A stretch of DNA of 49,002 bases, taken from NCBI GenBank assembly GCA_016870575.1, contig VGBH01000009.1, forward strand, positions 1-49,002. The letters run 5' to 3'. The notes beneath the pieces were generated by a model that was given only the letters and a program-made list of their open reading frames with translations, made no database searches and was not told the origin of the DNA. This DNA is from Actinomycetota bacterium. Its GTDB lineage: Bacteria > Actinomycetota > Actinomycetes > S36-B12 > UBA5976. Shown here piece by piece: positions 35,323 to 45,630 of the stretch; within the stretch, counting starts at the first letter, position 1; the number at the start of each line of letters is the position of its first letter. The translations under genes were made by a program, and so were the position numbers.

Positions 35323-36311
35323 TATGGCTCCCGCATTAACGCAACTGCGCCAGCAATAATGTCTTCAATTTGCGGCACTGCTGCTTTCTCCAATTGAGGT
35401 GCGTATGGAATTGGAATATCCATTCCACAAATTCGCTTAACTGGTGCCAGCAAGGAATACAGTGCTGGACCTTCTGCAATTCTGGCGGCAACTTCTGCCA
35501 TAAAACCTACATGTTTTGGTGCTTCTTGCACCAACATCACTCGTCCAGATGCTGCTATTGCATCGTTTATTAGAGACATGTCAAGTGGTGAAAGGGTTCG
35601 AGGATCAATAATTGTTGCTTTAATTCCTTGTTCCTTTAATTGATCAGCAGCTGCAATTGATCGCGAAACCATTACCCCAGTTGCCACAATTACTAAATCT
35701 TTTCCTTCGCGAACTAAGTCAGCAACTCCAATTGGCGTGCGGAATGGCTCTTCTGGTACGGGACCTGACGTTTTGTAAAGCAGTTTGTGTTCTAAAACAA
35801 TAACTGGATTGGGATCATCAATCGCTGCAAGTAACAATCCTTTAGCATCTCGCGGATTGCTTGGTAGCACGACTTTTAGGCCAGGTATATGCGCAAACCA
35901 AGTTTCCAAACTCTGCGAATGCTGCGCTGCAGCTCCGGTGCCTGAGCCACTTGGCGCTCGAAGAACCATAGGAACAGACAATTCGCCACCTAACATAAAA
36001 TGAATTTTTGCAGCTTGATTAACGATTTGATCCATTGCTTGTGAAGTGAAGTCAGAGAATTGAATCTCCACAATTGGTCGCATACCAACTAATGCCGCCC
36101 CTACTGCGGCACCAACAATTCCTAACTCAGAAATAGGAGTATCCCTAATTCGCTCAGCTCCAAATCGATGATAAAGATCTCCAGAAACACCAAATGCTCC
36201 ACCGTATATACCAATATCTTCACCCAACATAAACACATTTGAATCAGCTTCCATTGCCTGTGCAATAGCCTCGCGCACGGCCTCGGAATATGTGATTACA
36301 CGATTAGCCAT
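35322..36311 (-). CDS. 2-oxoacid/acetoin dehydrogenase E1 beta subunit
   Basis: A 329-residue beta subunit with the usual [36 protein letters not shown] start and the [25 protein letters not shown] and [27 protein letters not shown] segments. With the alpha subunit it forms a ThDP-dependent dehydrogenase. The frame extends to 36332, but ATG 36311 has GAGG six bases upstream. It overlaps the alpha-subunit stop by eight bases. Confidence 0.88.
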   Translation of the reverse strand: MANRVITYSEAVREAIAQAMEADSNVFMLGEDIGIYGGAFGVSGDLYHRFGAERIRDTPISELGIVGAAVGAALVGMRPIVEIQFSDFTSQAMDQIVNQAAKIHFMLGGELSVPMVLRAPSGSGTGAAAQHSQSLETWFAHIPGLKVVLPSNPRDAKGLLLAAIDDPNPVIVLEHKLLYKTSGPVPEEPFRTPIGVADLVREGKDLVIVATGVMVSRSIAAADQLKEQGIKATIIDPRTLSPLDMSLINDAIAASGRVMLVQEAPKHVGFMAEVAARIAEGPALYSLLAPVKRICGMDIPIPYAPQLEKAAVPQIEDIIAGAVALMREP

Positions 36312-37320
36312 TATAAACCTCTCGATAAACACTGCTTAGCAATTCCGCTGGATCTGAATCAGGTGCTGCCGATGCATCCTTTATCGCTTCTCGAATAGTT
36401 TCTCGGACTTGATTTGCTAGTGCATCAACATCAGTTTGAGTTACTAATTGGTTTTGCAGAATAATTTCTTGAAAACGAATGATTGGATCTTTTGCTTTCC
36501 ATTGATCAATTTCCTCTTTAGTTCGGTAAAGATTTTTATCGCTCTTGGAATGACCTTTCCACCGGTAGGTTTCACATTCAATTAGGGTTGGCCCTTTTCC
36601 ACTTCGTGCTCGCTGTACCGCAGCAACTGCTGCTTGATAAACCTCATTAACATCATTTCCATCAACTGTTACGCCAGCAATCCCATAGGCCGATGCACGA
36701 TCTGAAACTTTGTCGACCCGCATACTCAATTCAGTTGAATTTGACATTCCATACTTATTGTTCTCACACACAAAAATAACTGGCAAATCCCAGATCGCAC
36801 CTAAATTAAGTGCTTCATGAAAGGCACCTTCGTTAGTTGCACCATCACCAAAGAAGCTAACAACTACGTTGTTTTCATTTCGCATTTTTTGGGCAAGCGC
36901 TGCACCAACGGCAATAGGAATTCCACCTGCAACGATGCCATTTGCACCAAGGTTACGAGTTTTAGTATCAGCAATATGCATACTGCCACCTCGTCCACGG
37001 CAGTATCCAGTTTGCTTTGCTAATAACTCAGCCATCATTCGAGTTAAATCGGCACCTTTAGCAATGCAGTGGCCATGGCCTCGATGTGTGCTTGTGATGT
37101 AATCAGTTGTTTTTAGAGCCACACATATTCCCGTTGCACTCGCTTCTTGTCCAATCGATAAGTGCATTGTGCCGTGCATTAATCCGCGAGCAAATAATCC
37201 ATCCACTGCTTCCTCAAACGACCTGATTGTGAGCATCGATTCAAGTGCGGATAGTGCAGCTGACCGGTCTAGCTCAAGTGAGCCTGATTCAGGTGAGATA
37301 AGTGGGGTAATTGAAACCAT
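36304..37320 (-). CDS. 2-oxoacid/acetoin dehydrogenase E1 alpha subunit
   Basis: A 338-residue alpha subunit. [31 protein letters not shown] and ThDP motif [15 protein letters not shown] ... ENNKYG resemble AcoA of the acetoin dehydrogenase complex more than pyruvate E1 alpha. It would decarboxylate a 2-oxo acid or cleave an acyloin. The ATG at 37320 follows AGGAG closely; an ATG at 37335 is also possible. First gene of the PTS/DRL/IspD operon. Confidence 0.85.
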   Translation of the reverse strand: MVSITPLISPESGSLELDRSAALSALESMLTIRSFEEAVDGLFARGLMHGTMHLSIGQEASATGICVALKTTDYITSTHRGHGHCIAKGADLTRMMAELLAKQTGYCRGRGGSMHIADTKTRNLGANGIVAGGIPIAVGAALAQKMRNENNVVVSFFGDGATNEGAFHEALNLGAIWDLPVIFVCENNKYGMSNSTELSMRVDKVSDRASAYGIAGVTVDGNDVNEVYQAAVAAVQRARSGKGPTLIECETYRWKGHSKSDKNLYRTKEEIDQWKAKDPIIRFQEIILQNQLVTQTDVDALANQVRETIREAIKDASAAPDSDPAELLSSVYREVYNG

Positions 37321-37336
37321 TTTGCTCCTGCACATA

Positions 37337-37355
37337 TGTGAATTCTTATTTCACA
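37337..37355. promoter_or_regulatory. Inverted-repeat operator candidate
   Basis: TGTGAA (37337-37342) and TTCACA (37350-37355) form a palindrome. TTTCACAGAA at 37349-37358 is also a perfect inverted copy of TTCTGTGAAA at 37402-37411. The repeats lie in the 99-base gap between divergent E1 alpha and ptsH, as expected for a SorC- or other regulator-binding region. The regulator is not established. Confidence 0.4.
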
Positions 37356-37419
37356 GAAGTGCGTAGTGTGCCACGAGGGGGTTAGATATGTCCACTACTA
37401 ATTCTGTGAAAGGGACTAG

Positions 37420-37695
37420 ATGGTTGAGTTCGAAGCAGTTGTTGCAGCTGAAGTGGGACTGCATGCCCGACCAGCTGCGCTGTTTGTCCAAGCAGTTGCG
37501 GCATCTGGTTGCCAAGTTAGTCTTACAAAAATTGCTACGGATGGCAGTGTTAAGCAGGCAGATGGTGCAAGCATTTTGCAAGTAATGTCATTGGGAGTTG
37601 CTTGCGGCGAATCGGTTCGTGTTCAAGTATCTGGTGAAAATGAAACTTCGGTTGCTGAGCAACTTAAGGCATTGTTGCTCGACCCTGCCCACTAA
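37420..37695 (+). CDS. ptsH: Phosphocarrier protein HPr
   Basis: A 91-residue HPr. The phosphorylated histidine is His15 in GLHARPAA, and Ser51 in GASILQVMSLG corresponds to the regulatory serine (Ser46 of typical HPr). It donates phosphate from enzyme I to the IIA beside it. GAAAGGG precedes the ATG. It lies between the divergent PTS operon and ispF; no ptsI is in the window. Confidence 0.92.
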   Translation: MVEFEAVVAAEVGLHARPAALFVQAVAASGCQVSLTKIATDGSVKQADGASILQVMSLGVACGESVRVQVSGENETSVAEQLKALLLDPAH

Positions 37696-37704
37696 CCTGC
37701 ACCT

Positions 37705-38169
37705 GTGCAAACAGGAATTTCATTAGACGTCCATCCACTTGATCCTTCACGACCGCTGTGGCTGGCTGGAATTCTTTGGCCAAACCATCCAGGCCTCAGT
37801 GGTCATTCTGATGGAGATGTTGCCGCACATGTAGTTGCTGAATCTTTACTAAGTGCAACTGGACTTGGTGATTTAGGAAGTATTTTTGGTGTTGCAGATG
37901 CAGCCAATCACAACATAACTGGAGTTGAGATATTGCAGCAGGTTGCAATTTTAGTAGCAGAAGCTGGATTTGAGATTGAAAATGTTGCAGTACAAATAAT
38001 TTGCCAAACACCTAAAATTTCAGATCGAAGAATTGAAGCGCAAACTGCATTAACTAATGCTCTTGGTGCACAAGTTAATTTAACTGCAACCAGCACTGAT
38101 GGATTAGGTTTTACTGGTCGCGGTGAAGGTATTGCAGCAATTGCTTCTGCGTTAGTGAGTAAGAAGTAA
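37705..38169 (+). CDS. ispF: 2-C-methyl-D-erythritol 2,4-cyclodiphosphate synthase
   Basis: A 154-residue IspF. Zinc ligands are in the DVH motif (Asp8, His10) and GLSGHSDGDV (His42 region); TATSTDGLGFTGRGEGIAAIA is the C-terminal signature. It cyclises CDP-methylerythritol 2-phosphate in the MEP isoprenoid pathway. GTG start, nine bases after ptsH. In other actinobacteria it directly follows ispD, from which it is separated here by the PTS operon. Confidence 0.93.
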   Translation: MQTGISLDVHPLDPSRPLWLAGILWPNHPGLSGHSDGDVAAHVVAESLLSATGLGDLGSIFGVADAANHNITGVEILQQVAILVAEAGFEIENVAVQIICQTPKISDRRIEAQTALTNALGAQVNLTATSTDGLGFTGRGEGIAAIASALVSKK

Positions 38170-38170
38170 T

Positions 38171-39529
38171 ATGCAGTTATATAACACTTTAACCAGAGAT
38201 GTTTCTGAGTTTAGGGCTATAGAGCCTGGACAAGTTTCAATTTATGTTTGTGGCGCAACAGTTCAAGGCAATCCGCATATTGGACATATGCGTGCGGCTG
38301 TTGTTTTTGATTTGTTGCGACGATGGTTTATTCATAATGGCTATCAAGTTAGGTTCATTAGAAATGTGACTGATATCGATGACAAGATTTTGCATACCGC
38401 AGGACATGAAGAACGTCCTTGGTTTGAGGTAGCAGCACACTATGAACGGGAGTTCACTTGGGCATATCACCAGTTAGGAATAATCCCGCCAAGCGCTGAA
38501 CCTAGAGCCACTGGACATATCGGCCAAATGGTTGAATTGATTGATGATTTAATTAAAAGAGATATGGCCTATGCAGCTGATGGCGATGTTTATTTTGCGG
38601 TAGATAAGTTTGCAGATTATGGAAAGTTAAGCAACCAAAAACTAGATCAGTTAATGGTTAGTGATGATAACATTGATAGAAACAAACGCTTTGTTCACGA
38701 TTTTGCTCTTTGGAAAAAAGTTGATGATGAACCAACTTGGCAAACCCCATGGGGGCGTGGTCGTCCCGGTTGGCATATTGAATGTTCAGCAATGGCAAGG
38801 TTTTATCTAGGAAAAAAGTTTGATATTCACGGCGGTGGCTTGGATCTTGCGTTTCCACATCATGAAAATGAAATCGCACAATCTAAAGCAGCAGGAGATG
38901 ATTTTGCTCAACGATGGTTGCATTCAGCTTGGGTAACTCAATCTGGAGAAAAGATGAGTAAGTCGCTGGGCAATTCGCTTCAGGTAAAAGAAGTGCTTAA
39001 GTTGGTAAATGGTATGGAACTTCGCTACTACTTGTTAAGTGCTCATTACCGATCCATGTTGGAATATTCACCAAGTTCACTTAGCGAATCTACTACTGCT
39101 TACTCTCGAATATTGAATTTCGTAAACCGAGCTAAAGAATTAGTTGAACCATCTGGGCAAGATCTTCCAGATGAGTTTGTTGCAGCAATGAATGATGATT
39201 TGAATTTGCCAATCGCCTTAAGTGTGCTGCACGAGAAGGTTCGTCGAGGAAATAGTTTGATTTCAGATGAAAACTCATCTGAGTTGAGCTTGATACTTGC
39301 TGAAGTTATTGCGATGCTTGAAGTACTTGGTCTATCAGCCCTAAATCAAGCGAACACCGGACAAGAACAAATAATTGATTCTTTGGTACAAGCGATTATT
39401 GATGAACGTGAAGCAGCAAGAGTGCGAAAAGATTTCGCAACTGCCGATGCACTAAGAGATAAATTGTTAGCATCAGGTTTAATTATTGAAGATACCCCAA
39501 CAGGGGTTAGATGGAGTATTAAACGTTAA
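38171..39529 (+). CDS. cysS: Cysteinyl-tRNA synthetase
   Basis: A 452-residue class I synthetase charging tRNA-Cys. The HIGH motif is GNPHIGHM, the KMSKS motif is GEKMSKSLGN, and zinc ligands are in CGATV, HIECSAM and HHENE. It starts one base after ispF and its stop shares a base with the rlmB ATG. Standard length. Confidence 0.96.
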   Translation: MQLYNTLTRDVSEFRAIEPGQVSIYVCGATVQGNPHIGHMRAAVVFDLLRRWFIHNGYQVRFIRNVTDIDDKILHTAGHEERPWFEVAAHYEREFTWAYHQLGIIPPSAEPRATGHIGQMVELIDDLIKRDMAYAADGDVYFAVDKFADYGKLSNQKLDQLMVSDDNIDRNKRFVHDFALWKKVDDEPTWQTPWGRGRPGWHIECSAMARFYLGKKFDIHGGGLDLAFPHHENEIAQSKAAGDDFAQRWLHSAWVTQSGEKMSKSLGNSLQVKEVLKLVNGMELRYYLLSAHYRSMLEYSPSSLSESTTAYSRILNFVNRAKELVEPSGQDLPDEFVAAMNDDLNLPIALSVLHEKVRRGNSLISDENSSELSLILAEVIAMLEVLGLSALNQANTGQEQIIDSLVQAIIDEREAARVRKDFATADALRDKLLASGLIIEDTPTGVRWSIKR

Positions 39530-40446
39530 TGGCAAAAGCAAAACTAACAGCTAAGCGGACTGGTAAAGCAAGACCTGGCACTGGCGGAAAGAATCGAGAT
39601 CGCCTTAAAGGCAAAGGAGCAACTCCCAAAGCAAAAGATCGCAAAGGCCATAAGGCTTACAGTGCTGGAACAGCCAAGCCGCGTAGCAAGACTGTGCGGC
39701 CGAAGTCTCGAACAAGCAGTAGTAAAGATTTGGTTTTTGGACGCAATTCGGTTCTTGAAGTCTTGCGGGAAAGAGTGCCGGCAACAGCATTAATTATGGC
39801 TGAGCGAATGGATTCTGATTCCAGAGTCCAAGAATGTATATCTTTAGCAAAAGCCCAAGGAATTGAACTGCTAATGGGCAATCGAACAGATTTAGATCGG
39901 ATGACAGCAGATGGCGCTCACCAGGGAATGGTCTTAAAGGTTGCACCTTATAAATACGCAGATGCAAAGAGTTTTCTTGGAAAAGGTCCGATTGTTGTTT
40001 TAGATTCAATTACTGATCCACGTAATTTAGGAGCAATTGCGCGCTCTGCTGCTGCTTTTGGCGCATCGGGAATTGTGGTGGGCGAGCGTCGAGGTGTTGG
40101 CGTAACCGCAGCTGCTTGGAAAACTTCTGCGGGTGCGCTTGCGCGTATTAACGTTGCACAAGTTATAAACTTAACGAGGCAAATTAAAGCGTATCAGGAT
40201 GATGGTGCTTTTGTTATTGGTTTAACAGGTGATAGTGATTTGGAAATAACTAAACTCACTAAAGATCAACTTGCAGAAAATTTGGTTCTAGTAATTGGTG
40301 CTGAAGGTGAGGGCCTTTCAAGATTAATTGCTGAACAATGTGACTACTTGGTCAGAATTCCGATAGGAGATAAAGTCGAATCACTAAATGCTTCCGTTGC
40401 GGCAGCAATTGCACTATATGAGTTAAAGCGAATAACACAGAACTAA
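39529..40446 (+). CDS. rlmB: 23S rRNA 2'-O-methyltransferase RlmB
   Basis: A 305-residue SpoU/TrmH-family methyltransferase. A lysine/arginine-rich extension of about 65 residues precedes DLVFGRNSVLEVL. SPOUT motifs are ITDPRNLGAIARSAAAF, VIGAEGEGL and IPIGDKVESLNASVAAAIALYE. It modifies 23S rRNA (G2251 in E. coli). TAATG overlap with cysS. Confidence 0.93.
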   Translation: MAKAKLTAKRTGKARPGTGGKNRDRLKGKGATPKAKDRKGHKAYSAGTAKPRSKTVRPKSRTSSSKDLVFGRNSVLEVLRERVPATALIMAERMDSDSRVQECISLAKAQGIELLMGNRTDLDRMTADGAHQGMVLKVAPYKYADAKSFLGKGPIVVLDSITDPRNLGAIARSAAAFGASGIVVGERRGVGVTAAAWKTSAGALARINVAQVINLTRQIKAYQDDGAFVIGLTGDSDLEITKLTKDQLAENLVLVIGAEGEGLSRLIAEQCDYLVRIPIGDKVESLNASVAAAIALYELKRITQN

Positions 40447-40474
40447 TTTAAGAAAATTCATATACCGGTTGCAT

Positions 40475-41704
40475 TTAAGTTTCATTAACATCATCAGAAT
40501 CTGTGGTTGTAATGATTGTGCGTTCATCAGGTTTGCTACCCAATACTTTTTCAACGTATTCATCTGCTGCTGGTCGAATACCAATATCTTGGCCCGATTC
40601 TTCAGAAATCTTCCATCGGTACTGCAGAATCTCATAATAGAGCTGAGCAGGGGTGAACTTCGCACGCATTTCAGTAGGTACTTTTGCCACCACTTGGTTA
40701 AACCGTTCACTAACCCAGCGGTGCGCTGCAAAGTGGGTGTTCTCAGTTGAAATGTTATGTTTACTTTGAAAATCTTCCAAGTCCTTGATAAGTGATCGAC
40801 CTTGCTGTTCCTCAACAGTTAATCCAGTTAATGCAGCGAGTTATTTGGCGTAAAAGTTTGGTTCCAATACAACAGGGCGGAGATATACTTGGCCATCATT
40901 GGATTCAGCTTTCATTTCAGCGACATCAAATCCAAGTTCATTTAGTCGAGAAATACGACTATATAGTTTGAAACGTTCTCCAGGAGTAACTACAACTGGT
41001 TCAGTCACTTCCCGCCATAATGATTGATATTTATTAATTATTGAATTTGCAGTCTCAATTGGATCTATTGATGGGTGAAGAAGTCCACCAGCTTCCAGGT
41101 CCAACAACTCTCCTGCAATATTTATTCTGGCATTTTCAATATCATGGGTGCGCTGACCATCAGTTAGTTTTTCGTGTAATTCTCCAGTCTCAGCATCTAC
41201 TAGATACGCCGCAAATGATCCTGCATCTCTTCTAAAAAGGGTATTTGAAAGCGAGCAATCTCCCCAAAGAAAACCACTTAGATGCAGTCGTACCAATAAA
41301 AGTGCTAACGCATCTAGAAAACGCTCTGCCACTTGTGGACGCAGGGTGGTAGAAAATAGAGCACGATAAGGCAATGAGAAAGTTAAATGTCTGGTCAATA
41401 GAGCCGCACCAAGTAAATTACCGGTGTCGTCAGTTCGATTTTGCACGATACCGGCTGGCTCAACGCACGGCACATCTAACTCTTGCAACTTGGTTAACAT
41501 CTCATATTCACGCAATGCAAACTCATCAACAGTTTCTTTAACTGCATAAATAGCTTCATTAACTTTTACAAATCGAACAATATGTCTTGAAATGCCGCGT
41601 GCAATTGGTGCAACAGTTTTTTCATCCTATTGCTCTAACGGGATTTGCCATGGTAAAAACAGTAAATCTGGATCAACTACCGTGGCAGTGAGTTGATGCT
41701 TCAC
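40475..41704 (-). pseudogene. DUF4032-family gene interrupted by two in-frame stop codons
   Basis: One 410-codon frame from GTG 41704 to TAA 40475 reads like a full DUF4032 protein: LLFLPWQIPLEQ, ARGISRHIVRFVKV, a kinase-like middle (VRLHLSGFLWGDCSLSNTLF), and LAALTGLTVEEQQGRSLIKDL ... YRWKISEESGQDIG near the end. A TAG at 41627-41629 stands where family members have a Trp (PLEEW), and a TAA at 40841-40843 interrupts FYAK/LAALTGL. There are no frameshifts, so decay is recent, or the stops are assembly errors or read through. The middle part alone could still be translated from 41515. Confidence 0.7.
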
Positions 41705-41740
41705 AGTGACTAGTATTCCGCCTTGCTGATTAAAAAGCAG

Positions 41741-41815
41741 GCCTCCCTAGCTCAGTGGTAGAGCATCCGCCTTGTAAGCGGAAGGTCGTCAGTTCAATCC
41801 TGACGGGGGGCTCCA
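41741..41815 (+). tRNA. tRNA-Thr (TGT anticodon)
   Basis: GCCTCCC (41741-41747) pairs with GGGGGGC (41805-41811) through one G-T wobble. The anticodon stem TCCGC/GCGGA encloses loop CTTGTAA, giving anticodon TGT. The T-arm is GTCAGTTCAATCCTGAC. The discriminator is T and the CCA end is encoded (41813-41815). Confidence 0.93.
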
Positions 41816-41881
41816 CCAAAACCATAATTTCTTGGTAGAAACTCAATTACCGATTGAGTATAATCAACTATGTTGCAGATG

Positions 41882-42043
41882 CTAGGGCTGTAGCTTAGGC
41901 AAAGCCAAAAAAACCAACACTGTGAGCGGCAAAAATAAATTTGCACCTAAGCCAAAAATGGTAATGACAAACAGCAACAGAGCAATCGGTAGTGATGTTG
42001 CTAGATGTAGCGCTTCTCGCAACCATTTGAAAATTAGTTTCAT
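41882..42043 (-). CDS. Possible small membrane protein, 53 residues
   Basis: From ATG 42043 to TAG 41882 the frame encodes a short basic start (MKLIFKWLREALHL) and two hydrophobic stretches (LPIALLLFVITIFGLG and LTVLVFLALP). It resembles the first membrane helices of sensor-type proteins, so it may be a small membrane protein or a truncated gene. GGAG lies nine bases upstream of the ATG. Nothing else supports expression. The remaining sequence to the CIRCE elements holds no convincing gene. Confidence 0.3.
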   Translation of the reverse strand: MKLIFKWLREALHLATSLPIALLLFVITIFGLGANLFLPLTVLVFLALPKLQP

Positions 42044-42200
42044 ACCTGAATGCTCCACTTAATCCCATAGATTCAACATCGGCGCTAGCAGGTGTTTTGG
42101 CATTTAATGGAATTTGGGTGCTGGTGGGGGATGATGGTTTCCAGGCAAGTGCGGCCCAAAAGGCTTTCTCTGCCTTGTTCTCCAGCAATATCCGCAGGAA

Positions 42201-42227
42201 TTAGCACTCCATTTGACGGAGTGCTAG
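42201..42227. promoter_or_regulatory. CIRCE operator 1 (HrcA-binding site)
   Basis: TTAGCACTC-N9-GAGTGCTAG, nearly identical to the CIRCE consensus, upstream of groEL. HrcA binds it and represses chaperone transcription; heat inactivates HrcA. A TTGACG at 42213-42218, inside the nine-base spacer, may be the promoter -35. Confidence 0.92.
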
Positions 42228-42241
42228 AGGGGATTTACGCT
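42213..42241 (+). promoter_or_regulatory. Candidate groEL promoter
   Basis: TTGACG (42213-42218) and TACGCT (42236-42241) are 17 bases apart. The -35 is good, the -10 weak (three of six). The expected start site would fall at the edge of the second CIRCE, giving two HrcA contacts over one promoter. Confidence 0.4.
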
Positions 42242-42246
42242 TGGAT

Positions 42247-43912
<1,666 letters not shown>

Positions 43913-43925
43913 ATTCATTTATTAA

Positions 43926-43961
43926 TTAAGGGCGGCTGCTTAGCAGTCGCCCTTAATTTTT
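43926..43961. terminator. Rho-independent terminator between groEL and the XPB helicase
   Basis: TTAAGGGCG (43926-43934) pairs with CGCCCTTAA (43948-43956), with inner CTG/CAG pairs and a CTTAG-type loop, followed by TTTT. The flanking AATTAA also gives a T-run on the other strand, so it can serve both convergent genes. Confidence 0.85.
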
Positions 43962-45594
43962 AGACATCGTGACTATCAACAATTTGATAGGCGTAACCCT
44001 GTTCTGCAAGAAATCGCTGCCGATTGGCAGCAAACTCGGCATCTACTGTGTCGCGAGTGACCACAGCATAAAAGGTAGCTGATCGGCCGTCTTTTTTTGG
44101 TCGTAAAATTCGTCCCAGTCGTTGTGCTTCTTCTTGTCTTGAACCAAATGTTCCAGATACTTGTATCGCGATTGTGGCTTCTGGTAGATCGATTGAAAAA
44201 TTAGCAACCTTAGAGACCACTAGTACTTTTATTTCACCTTGTCGAAACATCTCATACAACTCTTGACGTTCCTTTATTGGAGTTTCGCCAGTAATAAGTG
44301 GTGCTCCAAGATCATTGCTTAATCTATGTAGTTGTTCTAAATATTGCCCAATAACTAATATTTGCTCACCCTCATGCTTTTCCAAAATTCTCTCAACAGT
44401 TCTAATCTTTTCAGGTGTAATCGCTGCTATTCGATACTTTGCGTCATCCTCACTTACGGCATAGTTAAGTCGCTCATCTTCAGATAATGTGACTCGCACT
44501 TCAATGCATTCAGCCGGAGCGATATATCCTTGATGTTGCATTTCTTTCCAAGGCACATCAAATCTTTTTGGTCCAATCAAACTAAAAACATCACCTTCCC
44601 GGCCATCTTCACGAACTAAAGTTGCGGTTAATCCAAGTCTGCGTCTAGCCTGAATATCAGCAGTAAAGCGAAATACTGGTGCAGGTAGTAGATGCACTTC
44701 ATCATAAATAATTAGTCCCCAATCTCGGGCATCAAATACATCAAGATGTGCATATTCACCTTTTTTCTTGGTGGTCATAACTTGATAAGTTGCAATTGTT
44801 ACTGGTTTGATTTCTTTCTTCGAGCCAGAATATTCGCCAATTTCATCTTCAGTAAGTGAAGTGCGATTAAGTAATTCTTCTCGCCACTGTCTTGCTGAAA
44901 CTGTATTAGTAACCAAAATTAAAGTGGTTGCTTTCGCTTTAGCCATTGCTGCTGCACCAACAATTGTTTTACCAGCACCGCAAGGCAACACCACAACACC
45001 AGAACCACCAAACCAGAATGAATCAACAGCTTGACTTTGGTAGGGCCGAATAGCCCAGCCATGTTCAGCTAAAGCAATTGAATGTGCTTCGCCATCTACA
45101 TAACCAGCAAAATCTTCTGCAGGCCAGCCAAGTTTTAATAATGCTTGTTTTAGTGCACCACGTTCACTTGGAAACACGACTACTGTTTCATCATCAATTC
45201 TTTTTCCAAGCATTGGAATGATTTTTTTGTTACGCAACACTTCTTCTAATACTGGTTTATCAGTTGTGGAGAGTATTAGTCCGTGAACTGGATGGTTTTC
45301 TAATCTGAGACGTCCATAACGCCCCATCTGATCTGCAATATCAATAAGTAGGGCATTGGGCACTGCATAACGAGCATATTTAATGAGCGCATCAACAACT
45401 TGCTCAGCATCATGTCCTGCAGCACGCGCATTCCAGAGCGCAAGAGAGGTAATCCGATAAGTGTGAATGTGCTCTGGTGCACGCTCCAGTTCAGCAAATG
45501 GAGCGATTGCTTTGCGAGCTTCATCTGCTAATGGATGATCAATCTCCAGTAGCAAGGTGCGATCACTTTGTACAATTAACGGTCCAGTAGTCAA
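43960..45594 (-). CDS. XPB/ERCC3-type DNA repair helicase
   Basis: A 544-residue superfamily 2 helicase. An N-terminal XPB-like domain precedes Walker A (LPCGAGKTIVGAAAM), the DEVH box (IIYDEVHLLPAPVF), GLTATLVREDGREGD, and a C-terminal helicase domain with QRLGRILRPKKDG. Actinobacteria carry such an XPB homologue, which unwinds DNA 3'-5' in repair. Next on this strand, beyond the M20/NSAR genes, is the tail of a helicase-associated protein that is its usual neighbour. Confidence 0.93.
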   Translation of the reverse strand: MTTGPLIVQSDRTLLLEIDHPLADEARKAIAPFAELERAPEHIHTYRITSLALWNARAAGHDAEQVVDALIKYARYAVPNALLIDIADQMGRYGRLRLENHPVHGLILSTTDKPVLEEVLRNKKIIPMLGKRIDDETVVVFPSERGALKQALLKLGWPAEDFAGYVDGEAHSIALAEHGWAIRPYQSQAVDSFWFGGSGVVVLPCGAGKTIVGAAAMAKAKATTLILVTNTVSARQWREELLNRTSLTEDEIGEYSGSKKEIKPVTIATYQVMTTKKKGEYAHLDVFDARDWGLIIYDEVHLLPAPVFRFTADIQARRRLGLTATLVREDGREGDVFSLIGPKRFDVPWKEMQHQGYIAPAECIEVRVTLSEDERLNYAVSEDDAKYRIAAITPEKIRTVERILEKHEGEQILVIGQYLEQLHRLSNDLGAPLITGETPIKERQELYEMFRQGEIKVLVVSKVANFSIDLPEATIAIQVSGTFGSRQEEAQRLGRILRPKKDGRSATFYAVVTRDTVDAEFAANRQRFLAEQGYAYQIVDSHDV

Positions 45595-45630
45595 AGGACT
45601 CCTTTTAGTTTGACCGCGTATTATCTCAAA

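Noticed and set aside
37331-37411. CRP site (TGTGA-N6-TCACA) between E1 alpha and ptsH
   Set aside because: The half-sites are nine bases apart, not six, so a CRP assignment is not supported.
41627-41629. TAG in DUF4032 as recoded pyrrolysine or similar
   Set aside because: No pyl genes, no downstream recoding element noted, and a second TAA also interrupts the frame. Simple nonsense mutation is more likely.
41895-42188. 97-codon minus-strand frame upstream of groEL
   Set aside because: No recognisable motif and no good ribosome-binding site; a shorter, more membrane-like frame in the same strand explains part of the region better.
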